This document shows, in pieces, positions 1 to 6,715 of a stretch of DNA of 6,715 nucleotides (the stretch's first letter is position 1; each line of letters starts with the position of its first letter). Source of the stretch: Brooklawnia sp049651565 (GTDB taxonomy: Bacteria; Actinomycetota; Actinomycetes; Propionibacteriales; Propionibacteriaceae). The position numbers and the translations under genes were made by a program. Where the stretch lies: positions 1 to 6,715 of the forward strand of contig NZ_JBASCI010000008.1 of NCBI RefSeq assembly GCF_049651565.1, read 5' to 3'. Under the pieces are notes generated by a model. The model searched no databases, was not told the origin of the DNA, and saw nothing but the letters and a program-made list of their open reading frames with translations.

Positions 1-239
1 TGGCCTCGCGGTCCGAAAGACCGTGCAGCGCCTGCAGCACCAGCACCGTCGCGACCACGTCCGCCGGCACCGACGGCCGACCGCGCGCCGAGCGGAACAA
101 GTCGGCGAACATCTCCTCCGGGAACAAGCGCCAACCGTTGCTCAGCCAGGAACGCGAACACACTCCCCGGCTCAAGCAACTCCCCGGCCATCGACTCCGC
201 ATCGAACAGATCCCGCTGATCCCGCGATCGCCCCTGCAC
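1..239 (-). pseudogene. IS1182-family transposase, N-terminal fragment, frameshifted
   Basis: This is the beginning of a DDE transposase gene running off the left edge of the window. From a GTG at 239 the minus strand reads VQGRSRDQRDLFDAES, then MAGELLEPGSVFAFLAEQR, down to base 126 (38 codons without a stop). The family pattern then continues in a different frame from base 124: FPEEMFADLFRSARGRPSVP, then ADVVATVLVLQALHGLSDRE. Joining the two requires removing one base near 125. The order QR.LLD.ES, LL.PGSVFAFLA, LFP..MFADLF, GRPS.PA and LQ.LHGLSD is, from memory, the conserved start of actinobacterial IS1182-type transposases. There is no slippery homopolymer at the shift and this family normally uses one uninterrupted ORF, so an inactivating mutation or sequencing error is more likely than programmed frameshifting. 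Whether the rest of the element is intact cannot be seen. Confidence 0.75.
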
Positions 240-434
240 ACGACCAAGGCTCCCGCACCCGGCCCCACCACCCGGGCACAGACACGCACTTGTTCAGCAG
301 TCTCCTAGCCCTTGGGGTGTGGGGCAGACGGTCGCGCGGCGACGCTGAGATAGAGGCAATCTGCTCACCGGACGCGTCGGGTTCGAGCCCGATGATGGCG
401 AACAGCTCTGTCACGGCCATGCTCCGACCCGTTA
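240..434. other. Unassigned sequence between two IS remnants; possible IS1182 outer end
   Basis: I recognise no gene here. Upstream of the transposase start at 239, the minus strand contains GAGACTGCTGAACAAG at roughly 289-304. That resembles an insertion-sequence terminal repeat, so the outer end of the IS1182-like element may lie near 305. The other terminal repeat is outside the window, so this cannot be confirmed. The remainder (about 309-434) reads openly on the minus strand, including MAVTELFAIIGLEPDASGEQ from 420. It has no recognisable domain and no start with a good ribosome site. It could be decayed IS sequence or a relic of an interrupted gene. Confidence 0.35.
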
Positions 435-614
435 CGCCGTCGCGATCGACGAAGAAATCAGCCGGGCCGCACCGCGGGCCGAGGACACGTTGCCCTTCGC
501 GCAAGCGGGTCGCGGCGATTACCGGCGCACTCGTGGGCGTCGAGATCACCGCCATGATCGCGTTGAGACCATTGACCTTGTTGTAGCCGTAGGCGGGCCC
601 CATCCTTGCTTGCC
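435..614 (-). pseudogene. IS1380-family transposase, internal fragment with two frameshifts
   Basis: A relic of about 60 codons from the middle of a DDE transposase can be pieced together from three minus-strand frames. Bases 614-603 read GKQG. Bases 600-496 read GPAYGYNKVNGLNAIMAVIS, then TPTSAPVIAATRLRE. Bases 494-435 read GNVSSARGAARLISSSIATA, followed by a TAA at 434-432. The pattern KQG..YGY.KV.GLNA, VSTP.SAPVIA..RLR.GN and SARGAA is, from memory, the conserved block of actinobacterial IS1380-type transposases around the catalytic core. The breaks are at about 601-602 and 495, the latter in a run of three G. The downstream catalytic region is absent, so this piece cannot be active. It begins about 50 bases beyond the lgt stop. 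Family assignment is by recalled motif similarity only. Confidence 0.6.
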
Positions 615-664
615 ACAGGAGCACTCGGCGTCGACCCACCCAACAAACTCCGGCGGATCGAGGC

Positions 665-1528
665 TCAGCGTGGCCGGGCCGGGACCAGCCCGCCCTGGGG
701 AGCGGGGAAGCCGAAGGGCCACAGCTGGTAGCCGGGGTGTCGCCGCAACTGCCAGACCAGCAGGACGATCGCACCGATGAAGCCGATCAGCGAGACGTAG
801 CTGTTGAGCCGCCAGCCGCCGACGTAATTGACCGGGTCGATCCGCAGACCCTCGATGAAGAACCGGCCGAAGGTGTACCAGATGACGTAGCAGGTGAACA
901 GCTTGCCACGACCCAGCTTGAACCGCCGTTCGGCCCACAGCAGGAGGAAGCCACCCAGCCCCGTCCAGGTCATCTCGTAGAGGAAGGCGGGATGGTAGGT
1001 GGCCACCGTTTCGTAGCCGTCCGGCCGGAACTGCGGGTCCACGTAGAGCGCCCAGGGCGCATCGGTGGGTCGTCCGAACAGTTCCTGGTTGAACCAGTTG
1101 CCCAATCTGCCGATGCACTGGGCGAACAGCAGTCCGGGGGCGATCGCGTCGGCCAGGGCACCGAAGCTGAACCGGTAGCGTCGGGCCAGCGCCCAGGCGG
1201 CCAGCCCGCCGAGCATCACCCCGCCCCAGATGCCCAGCCCACCGCTACGAATGTTGAACGCCTGCCATGGGTTACGGCCGGGGCCGAAGTAGAGCTGGTA
1301 ATCGGTGATCACGTGGTAGAGGCGGGCACCGATGATCCCGACCACCACCATGATCAACGCTATCGTGTCGAAGCGGTCGGCGTCCCCGCCGCGCTGGACG
1401 AACCGGCGGCGGCTCAGCCACGCGGCCACGAAGATGCCGACCAGCACGCAGATGGCGTAGTAACGGATCTCGACCGGCCCGAGGAAGAACCCGCCGGAAG
1501 ATGGGCTCGGGATCTGCAGCGGGATCAC
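665..1528 (-). CDS. lgt: Prolipoprotein diacylglyceryl transferase
   Basis: Lgt is an inner-membrane enzyme that transfers diacylglycerol from phosphatidylglycerol to the lipobox cysteine of prolipoproteins, the first step of lipoprotein maturation. The 287-residue product has the expected hydrophobic segments (about 21-39, 56-75, 98-116, 124-138, 187-199, 244-261). It carries the family signature IGRLGNWFNQELFG at 139-152, containing the conserved Arg141 and Asn144. Other family blocks are EIRYYAI (20-26), GARLYH (67-72), SGGLGIWGG (95-103), HPAFLYE (179-185) and GRFFIEGLR (221-229). It lacks the long proline/alanine-rich C-terminal tail of some mycobacterial Lgt proteins. The start is a GTG overlapping the trpA stop as GTGA, with GGAG at 1535-1538, six bases upstream. 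This makes it the last gene of the his-trp cluster. The trpA-lgt linkage is a common actinobacterial arrangement with no obvious functional tie. No clear terminator follows the stop. Confidence 0.96.
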   Translation of the reverse strand: MIPLQIPSPSSGGFFLGPVEIRYYAICVLVGIFVAAWLSRRRFVQRGGDADRFDTIALIMVVVGIIGARLYHVITDYQLYFGPGRNPWQAFNIRSGGLGIWGGVMLGGLAAWALARRYRFSFGALADAIAPGLLFAQCIGRLGNWFNQELFGRPTDAPWALYVDPQFRPDGYETVATYHPAFLYEMTWTGLGGFLLLWAERRFKLGRGKLFTCYVIWYTFGRFFIEGLRIDPVNYVGGWRLNSYVSLIGFIGAIVLLVWQLRRHPGYQLWPFGFPAPQGGLVPARPR

Positions 1529-2363
1529 TGGCGGCTCCGGCGAACCCCGGCGGCCAGTTCGCTCGCCTTGGCCCGCAGCGCACCGAGGGCGTCGGTGCCG
1601 GCATCATCCGCGGCGATCAGGCAGTTGACCAGCGCCGAACCGACAATGACCCCATCGGCGTAACCGGCCACCTCGGCGGCCTGGTCGCCGTTGGACACCC
1701 CCAACCCGACCCCGACCGGCAGGCTGGGGTCGGCCTGGCGGGCCCGCTGGACGATCACCGGCGCGGCGGCCGAGGTGTGGGAGCGGGCCCCGGTGACACC
1801 CATCACGGAGGTGGCGTACACCCAGCCCCGGCAGGCCTGCATGGTCTGCCGGATCCGCTCGTCGGTGGAGCTGGGCGCGATCAGGAAGACCCGGTCGAGC
1901 CCGTACTCGTCGGAGGCGGCCAGCCAGTCATCGGCCTCGTCGGGGGTCAGGTCGGGGGTGATCAGGCCGGCGCCGCCGGCGGCCGACAGGTCGCGGGCGA
2001 AGGCGTCCACCCCGTAGCGTTCGACCAGGTTCCAGTAGATCATCACCATCGGGACGGCCCCGGCGGTGGCGACGCTCTCGGCTGCCATGAAGATGTCCCG
2101 CGTCCGGACGCCCCGTTGCAGCGCCCGGGTCGTGGCGTGCTGGATCGCCAGCCCGTCCATCATGGGGTCGGAGTAGGGCATGCCGATCTCGACCAGGTCT
2201 GCGCCCAGCCCGTCGGCGCCCTCGATCACCGCCCGCATGGCGTCCAGCGAGGCGGACACCGATGGGAAGCCGACCGGCAGGTAGGCGACGAAGGCGGCCC
2301 GGCCGTCGTGCCTGGCCTGCCGCAGGACGTGACCCGACACGCCCAGTCGCGGATCAACCGCGA

Positions 2364-2367
<4 letters not shown>
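1525..2367 (-). CDS. trpA: Tryptophan synthase alpha subunit
   Basis: TrpA cleaves indole-3-glycerol phosphate to indole and glyceraldehyde-3-phosphate, and passes indole through a tunnel to TrpB in the alpha2-beta2 cytosolic complex. The 280-residue TIM barrel has the signature LVEIGMPYSDPMMDG. Glu60 and Asp71 match the two catalytic acids of the E. coli enzyme (Glu49, Asp60), with the same 11-residue spacing. GWVYATSVMGVTGAR (181-195) matches the Tyr175 region of E. coli, and VIVGSALV (240-247) is the phosphate-binding loop. FVAYLPVGFP (26-35) is the expected first barrel strand (E. coli has YITAGDP). The start is a GTG overlapping the trpB stop (GTGA, 2364-2367), with GGAG at 2375-2378, seven bases upstream. 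The stop in turn overlaps lgt. Length is slightly above the roughly 268 residues of the enterobacterial protein. All key residues are present. Confidence 0.97.
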
Positions 2368-3604
<1,237 letters not shown>

Positions 3605-3608
<4 letters not shown>

Positions 3609-4405
3609 CGGTTGTCCTCGGCGTCGGCTGCGGCAACCAGGGCGGCGATGGCAGCGCTCGGATCGGCGTTGGTGACCAGGGCCTCACCGACCAGGATGGC
3701 GTCCGCCCCGGCGGCCCGGACCCGGGCGGCGTCCCGAGGCCCCAGGATGCCGGACTCGGCTACCTTCACCGCGTCGGCGGGCAGCAGCGGCACGATGGTC
3801 TCGAACATCGCCAGGTCGACCTCGAGGGTCTTGAGGTTGCGATTGTTGACCCCGACCAGCTGGGCGCCGAGGTCGGCGGCCCGGCGGGCCTCGTCGGGGG
3901 TGTGCACCTCGACCAGTGGGGTCAGCCCCAGCCCGACGGCGAGGGTGTGCAGGCTCGCCAACTGGTCATCATCGAGTGACGCCACGATCAGCAGCACCAG
4001 GTCGGCACCGTGGGCGCGCGCCTCGTACACCTGGTAGGGCTCGACGACGAAGTCCTTGCGCAGCACCGGCAGGTCGACCGCTTCCCGCACCGCCGCCAGG
4101 TCGGCCAGCGAACCGCCGAACCGCCGTCGTTCGGTGAGCACCGAGATGGCCGCCGCCCCGCCGGTGGCGTAGGCGCGGGCCAGCTCTGCCGGTTCGTCGA
4201 TCTCGGCCAGCGCCCCCTTGGACGGGCTGGACCGTTTCACCTCGGCGATCACCGCCAGCCGTGATGCGCGCAGAGCCGGCATCGGATCGCGGGTGGGCGG
4301 GGCCTCCACCGCCTGCGCGATGATCTTGTCCAGTGGCAGGGCGGTCACCCGTTCGGCCAGGTCCTCGCGGACCCCGGCGACGATCTGGTCCAGCACATTG
4401 CTCAC
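3605..4405 (-). CDS. trpC: Indole-3-glycerol phosphate synthase
   Basis: TrpC closes and decarboxylates carboxyphenylamino-deoxyribulose phosphate to indole-3-glycerol phosphate, the substrate of TrpA. The 266-residue protein is a single-domain TIM barrel, so it is the monofunctional form and not the TrpC-TrpF fusion of enterobacteria. Visible active-site residues are Glu55 and Lys57 in IAEVKRSSPSKG (53-64), Lys117 in VLRKDF (114-119), Glu166 in LVEVH (164-168), Asn187 in GVNNRNL (185-191), and Ser218 in VAESGI (215-220). These match the catalytic and binding residues described for the Sulfolobus enzyme. FGGSL (96-100) and the phosphate-site LVGEAL (238-243) are also present. The start is a GTG overlapping the trpE stop (GTGA, 4402-4405), with a strong AAGGAG at 4411-4416. 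trpE is followed directly by trpC, without the small membrane-protein gene that sits between them in mycobacteria. Confidence 0.97.
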
Positions 4406-5934
4406 GGCATCTCCTTCTCGACCCGCTGCAGACCGGCGGCCCGGGCCACCGAGCCCAGCACCGCAGCGGCCTTGTCACGGGTCTCCTCGTCCTCGTTCTT
4501 CGGCACCGAGTCGGCCACGATACCCGCGCCCGCCTGCACGTAGGCGATGCCGTCCTTCAGCAACGCGGTCCGGATGGCGATCGCCGCATCCGAGTCGCCG
4601 GCGAAGTCGAAGTAGCCGACCACTCCCCCGTACGGGCCACGTCGGGACACCTCGAGGGAGTCGATGATCTCCATCGCCCGCATCTTCGGCGCCCCCGACA
4701 GCGTACCTGCCGGGAAGCAGGCCATCGTCACGTCCAGCGCGCTGCGGCCGGGCTGCACGCGACCGACCACGCTGGCCTCCAGGTGCATGACGTGGCTGTA
4801 GCGGTGCACCGACATGAACTCGGTCACCTCGACGGTGCCCGGTTCGCACACCCGGCCCAGGTCGTTGCGGCCCAGGTCGACCAGCATCAGGTGCTCGGCC
4901 CGTTCCTTCTCGTCGGCCAGCAGTTCGCGTTCCATCGCCAGGTCAGACGCCGGATCGGCGCCGCGCGGCCGGGTACCCGCGATCGGGCGGGTGGTCGCCA
5001 GCCCCGATTTCACCGTCACCAGCGCCTCCGGGCTGGAGCCGACCAGCGCGAAGCCGCCCTGCTCGTCGGCCAGGCGCAGCAGATAGAGGTGGGGGCTGGG
5101 GTTGGTCAACCTGAGTTCGCGGTATACCGCCAGTGCGTCGGCCTCGACGTCCAGTTCGAACCGCTGGCTGGGCACCACCTGGAAGACGTCCCCCGCGGCG
5201 ATGTGCTGCCTGGCCCGCTCGACCACCTCGACGAACTCCTGCTGGCTGCGCTGCCGCCTGATCCGTGCGGACGCGTCGGGAGTGCGGGTGGCCAGCAGGC
5301 TGCGGCGAGGTCCGGCCAGCCGGGCGGCCATCGCCCGGACACGGTCCACCGCGTCCCGCCAGGCCTGCTCGGCGCGCTCGGGCGAGGCGTCGAAGTTGAT
5401 GGCGTTGGCGATCAGCCACACCTCGCCGGTGTGGTGGTCGAGGACGGCCAGGTCGCTGGCCAGCATCATCACCATGTCGGGCACGCCGATATCGTCGGGG
5501 TTGGAGTCGGGGATCCGCTCAAGCTCCCGGACCAGGTCGTAGCCGAGGTAGCCGACCATCCCGGAGGTGAACGGCGGCAGGGCGGGGTCCCGTGGGGTGT
5601 GCAGCAGTTCCAGCACCTCACCCAGCACCTGCAACGGCGCGCCCTCGATCGGCAGGCCGCTGATCGGACGACGTCCCCGCCAGGTGATCCGGCCGTCGTC
5701 ACCGACCAGGGTGGCGGCGCTGTTCACCCCGACGAACGACCAGCGTGACCAGACCCCCTGCTCGGCCGATTCGAACAGGAAGGTGCCCGGCCGGTCACCA
5801 CACAGCTGCTCGTAGAGGCCCACCGGGGTGATGTCGTCGGCGAGCAGCCGGGCGTGCACGCTGATCACCCGCCGGCTGGTGCCCTGTTCGAGGAAACCGG
5901 CGAGGTCCGGCTTGATCATGGACTCGGCTATCAC
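4402..5934 (-). CDS. trpE: Anthranilate synthase component I
   Basis: TrpE converts chorismate to anthranilate using ammonia from the glutaminase subunit TrpG, and is the committed, feedback-inhibited step of tryptophan synthesis. The 510-residue protein has the N-terminal domain with FLFESAE (52-58), equivalent to the LLES element whose serine binds inhibitory tryptophan in E. coli. Feedback control is therefore likely retained. The chorismate-binding domain shows PIAGTRPRG (317-325), DEKERAEHLMLVDLGRNDLG (341-360), HVMHLE (381-386), FPAGTLSGAPKMRAMEII (407-424), GPYGGVVGY (433-441) and QAGAGIVADSVP (467-478). Together these favour TrpE over PabB or isochorismate synthases. There is no glutaminase domain fused, and no trpG nearby, so the partner must lie elsewhere. 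The GTG start overlaps the hisI stop (GTGA, 5931-5934). An ATG at residue 6 is a weaker alternative. The stop overlaps trpC. Confidence 0.97.
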   Translation of the reverse strand: MIAESMIKPDLAGFLEQGTSRRVISVHARLLADDITPVGLYEQLCGDRPGTFLFESAEQGVWSRWSFVGVNSAATLVGDDGRITWRGRRPISGLPIEGAPLQVLGEVLELLHTPRDPALPPFTSGMVGYLGYDLVRELERIPDSNPDDIGVPDMVMMLASDLAVLDHHTGEVWLIANAINFDASPERAEQAWRDAVDRVRAMAARLAGPRRSLLATRTPDASARIRRQRSQQEFVEVVERARQHIAAGDVFQVVPSQRFELDVEADALAVYRELRLTNPSPHLYLLRLADEQGGFALVGSSPEALVTVKSGLATTRPIAGTRPRGADPASDLAMERELLADEKERAEHLMLVDLGRNDLGRVCEPGTVEVTEFMSVHRYSHVMHLEASVVGRVQPGRSALDVTMACFPAGTLSGAPKMRAMEIIDSLEVSRRGPYGGVVGYFDFAGDSDAAIAIRTALLKDGIAYVQAGAGIVADSVPKNEDEETRDKAAAVLGSVARAAGLQRVEKEMP

Positions 5935-6299
5935 TGTTCCTCCGCCGCCAGGATGACGCCACCGGCATCGAAGCAGCTGGTGGTGCCGGTGTGGCAGGCC
6001 GGCCCGATCTGGTCGACCTGCAGCAGCAGCGCGTCGCCGTCACAGTCGACGCTGAGTTCGCGGACGTGCTGGGTGTGGCCGCTGGTCGCGCCCTTGCGCC
6101 ACAACTCGCCGCGGCTGCGTGACCAGTAGGTTGCCTGCCGGGTGGCCAGTGTGCGGGCCAGCGCGTCGTCGTTCATCCAGGCCACCATCAGTACCCGGCC
6201 GGTCCCGGCGTCCTGCACCACGGCGGCCACCAGGCCGTCCGCGGTGCGCTTCAGGCGCCCGGCGATGTTCGCGGGCAACTGCGGGATCTGATCGGCCAT
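5931..6299 (-). CDS. hisI: Phosphoribosyl-AMP cyclohydrolase
   Basis: HisI opens the adenine ring of phosphoribosyl-AMP to give ProFAR, the third step of histidine synthesis, acting as a Zn2+/Mg2+-dependent dimer in the cytosol. Read from the ATG at 6299 the product has 122 residues, the size of the stand-alone cyclohydrolase without a fused HisE pyrophosphohydrolase domain. Family motifs are AWMNDDAL (40-47), TYWSRSRGELWRKGATSG (57-74), and the metal-binding region VDCDGDALLLQVDQ (84-97). The Asp-rich cluster is D85, D87 and D89, and the conserved cysteines are Cys86, Cys102 (ACHTG) and Cys109 (SCF). The start is uncertain: in-frame codons also occur at 6317 (ATG) and 6371, and none has a convincing ribosome site. 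I chose 6299 because the family homology begins just after it. Its substrate product feeds HisA, which in many actinobacteria also performs the TrpF step, giving a biochemical reason for the link with trp genes. Confidence 0.95.
   Translation of the reverse strand: MADQIPQLPANIAGRLKRTADGLVAAVVQDAGTGRVLMVAWMNDDALARTLATRQATYWSRSRGELWRKGATSGHTQHVRELSVDCDGDALLLQVDQIGPACHTGTTSCFDAGGVILAAEEQ
5939..5943 (-). promoter_or_regulatory. Shine-Dalgarno deciding the trpE start
   Basis: The minus strand reads GGAGG followed by AACA and then the GTG at 5934. This good ribosome site supports the GTG start rather than the ATG five codons further in, whose upstream sequence (GCCGAGTCC) is a poor match. The site lies within the last codons of hisI, as expected for coupled translation. 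Confidence 0.6.
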
Positions 6300-6403
6300 G
6301 GCGCCATTGTTCACCATCACCGCCAACCGCCCCGTCGCCGTTTCCCATGGCGGACCACAGCCGCCACGCACGCCGCCAGCCGGCGCCGGGCGCTGCGGTG
6401 GTG
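6300..6403. other. gatB-hisI intergenic gap
   Basis: This is the only real intergenic space upstream of the his-trp cluster, so a promoter for the cluster would be expected here or further upstream in gatB. I see no convincing -10/-35 pair, no tryptophan- or histidine-rich leader peptide, and no T-box or attenuator structure. It contains a perfect 10-base palindrome CCGGCGCCGG at 6380-6389 and a short hairpin at 6348-6366, listed separately. In-frame upstream start codons for hisI also fall here. Confidence 0.5.
6348..6366 (-). terminator. Possible hairpin downstream of gatB
   Basis: The minus strand has a perfect 6-base stem TGGCGG / CCGCCA around the 7-base loop CTGTGGT, starting 37 bases after the gatB stop. 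There is no T-run after it, so it is at best a weak or U-less terminator of the kind proposed in high-GC bacteria. It could equally be chance in GC-rich DNA. It overlaps the longest possible N-terminal extension of hisI. Confidence 0.2.
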
Positions 6404-6715
6404 TCAGGCCAGCTTCTCCATCACCAGTTCCCGCACCCGGGCGGCGTCCGCCTGGCCCCTCATCGCCTTCATCACCGCGCCGATCAACGCACCGGCGGCC
6501 TGTACCTTGCCGTCGCGGACCTTCTGGGCCACCGCCGGGTTGGCGGCGATCGCCTGCTCCACCGCCTTCGACAACGCCCCGTCGTCGCTGACCACCGCCA
6601 GACCCCGGGACGCCACCACCTCGGCGGGCTCCCCCTCGCCTGCCAGCACGCCGTCGATCACCTGGCGGGCCAGCTTGTCGGTCAGTGTGCCGTCGTCCAC
6701 CAGTGCCTGCAGGGC
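6404..6715 (-). CDS. gatB: Asp-tRNA(Asn)/Glu-tRNA(Gln) amidotransferase subunit B, C-terminal part
   Basis: GatB binds misacylated Glu-tRNA(Gln) or Asp-tRNA(Asn) in the GatCAB complex and phosphorylates the acyl group before amidation. Only the last 103 codons are in the window; the gene continues past the right edge. The visible part begins ALQALVDDGTLTDKLARQVI and contains GVLAGEGEPAEVVASRGLAV, AVEQAIAANPAVAQKVRDGK, and AAGALIGAVMKAMRGQADAA, ending VRELVMEKLA. This is the helical GatB/YqeY C-terminal domain that contacts the tRNA. The G-K-x-x-A-x-G-x-L-x-G-x-V-M-K pattern (here GKVQAAGALIGAVMK) is typical of GatB. The kinase-like catalytic domain is outside the window, so completeness cannot be judged. 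It is separated from hisI by 104 bases, and may or may not be co-transcribed with it. Confidence 0.93.
   Translation of the reverse strand, partial: ALQALVDDGTLTDKLARQVIDGVLAGEGEPAEVVASRGLAVVSDDGALSKAVEQAIAANPAVAQKVRDGKVQAAGALIGAVMKAMRGQADAARVRELVMEKLA

Noticed and set aside
378..396. Forward-strand CGGGTTCGAGCCCG resembles a tRNA T-arm, hinting at a tRNA fragment or integration site.
   Set aside because: A proper 7-base T-loop (TTCGAGC) leaves the 5-base stem broken. No acceptor, D or anticodon arm and no CCA can be found around it. It is probably chance in GC-rich DNA.
172..774. Minus-strand open frame of 200 codons downstream of and overlapping lgt.
   Set aside because: It starts inside lgt in another frame, passes through part of the IS1380 relic and ends inside the IS1182 fragment in a frame not used by either transposase throughout. 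It is a chance composite and not a gene.
4333..5748. Plus-strand open frame of 471 codons opposite trpE.
   Set aside because: This is an antisense shadow of trpE. The composition is dominated by Gly, His, Arg, Val and Gln, and there is no recognisable motif or ribosome site.
6380..6389. Perfect palindrome CCGGCGCCGG as a possible operator or terminator.
   Set aside because: Ten-base GC palindromes are expected by chance in DNA of this composition. It has no T-run and no second copy in the window, so I do not call it a site.

Overview
The window is a stretch of a high-GC genome, almost certainly an actinobacterium. The evidence is the strong G/C bias at third codon positions, the frequent GTG starts, and the actinobacterial order of trp genes ending in lgt. 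All intact genes are on the minus strand, so the biological reading direction runs from base 6715 down to about 665.

In that direction the layout is: the 3' end of gatB (tRNA amidotransferase subunit B, cut by the window edge); a gap of about 104 bases; then one tight cluster hisI - trpE - trpC - trpB - trpA - lgt. All five junctions in the cluster are 4-base stop/start overlaps (GTGA four times, ATGA once). Each internal start has a Shine-Dalgarno-like sequence inside the upstream gene. This suggests one polycistronic mRNA with translational coupling. The genes cover late histidine synthesis (HisI), the first step of tryptophan synthesis (TrpE), indole-glycerol phosphate formation (TrpC), the final tryptophan synthase alpha and beta subunits (TrpA, TrpB), and, as a passenger, prolipoprotein diacylglyceryl transferase (Lgt). 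trpD, trpG and trpF are not in the window. In many actinobacteria a bifunctional HisA/TrpF enzyme (PriA) supplies the TrpF step, which would fit the his-trp linkage seen here, but the window cannot prove it. No leader peptide, T-box or attenuator is visible before trpE, whose start lies inside the hisI stop.

Bases 1-664, downstream of lgt, hold no intact gene. They contain two decayed insertion-sequence fragments on the minus strand. One is the N-terminal part of an IS1182-type transposase with a single-base frameshift, running off the window edge (1-239). The other is a short internal piece of an IS1380-type transposase broken by two frameshifts (about 435-614). Between them lies unassigned sequence that may include the outer end of the IS1182-like element.

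I see no undescribed system here. It is an ordinary biosynthetic operon next to an IS graveyard, and the findings are scored accordingly.
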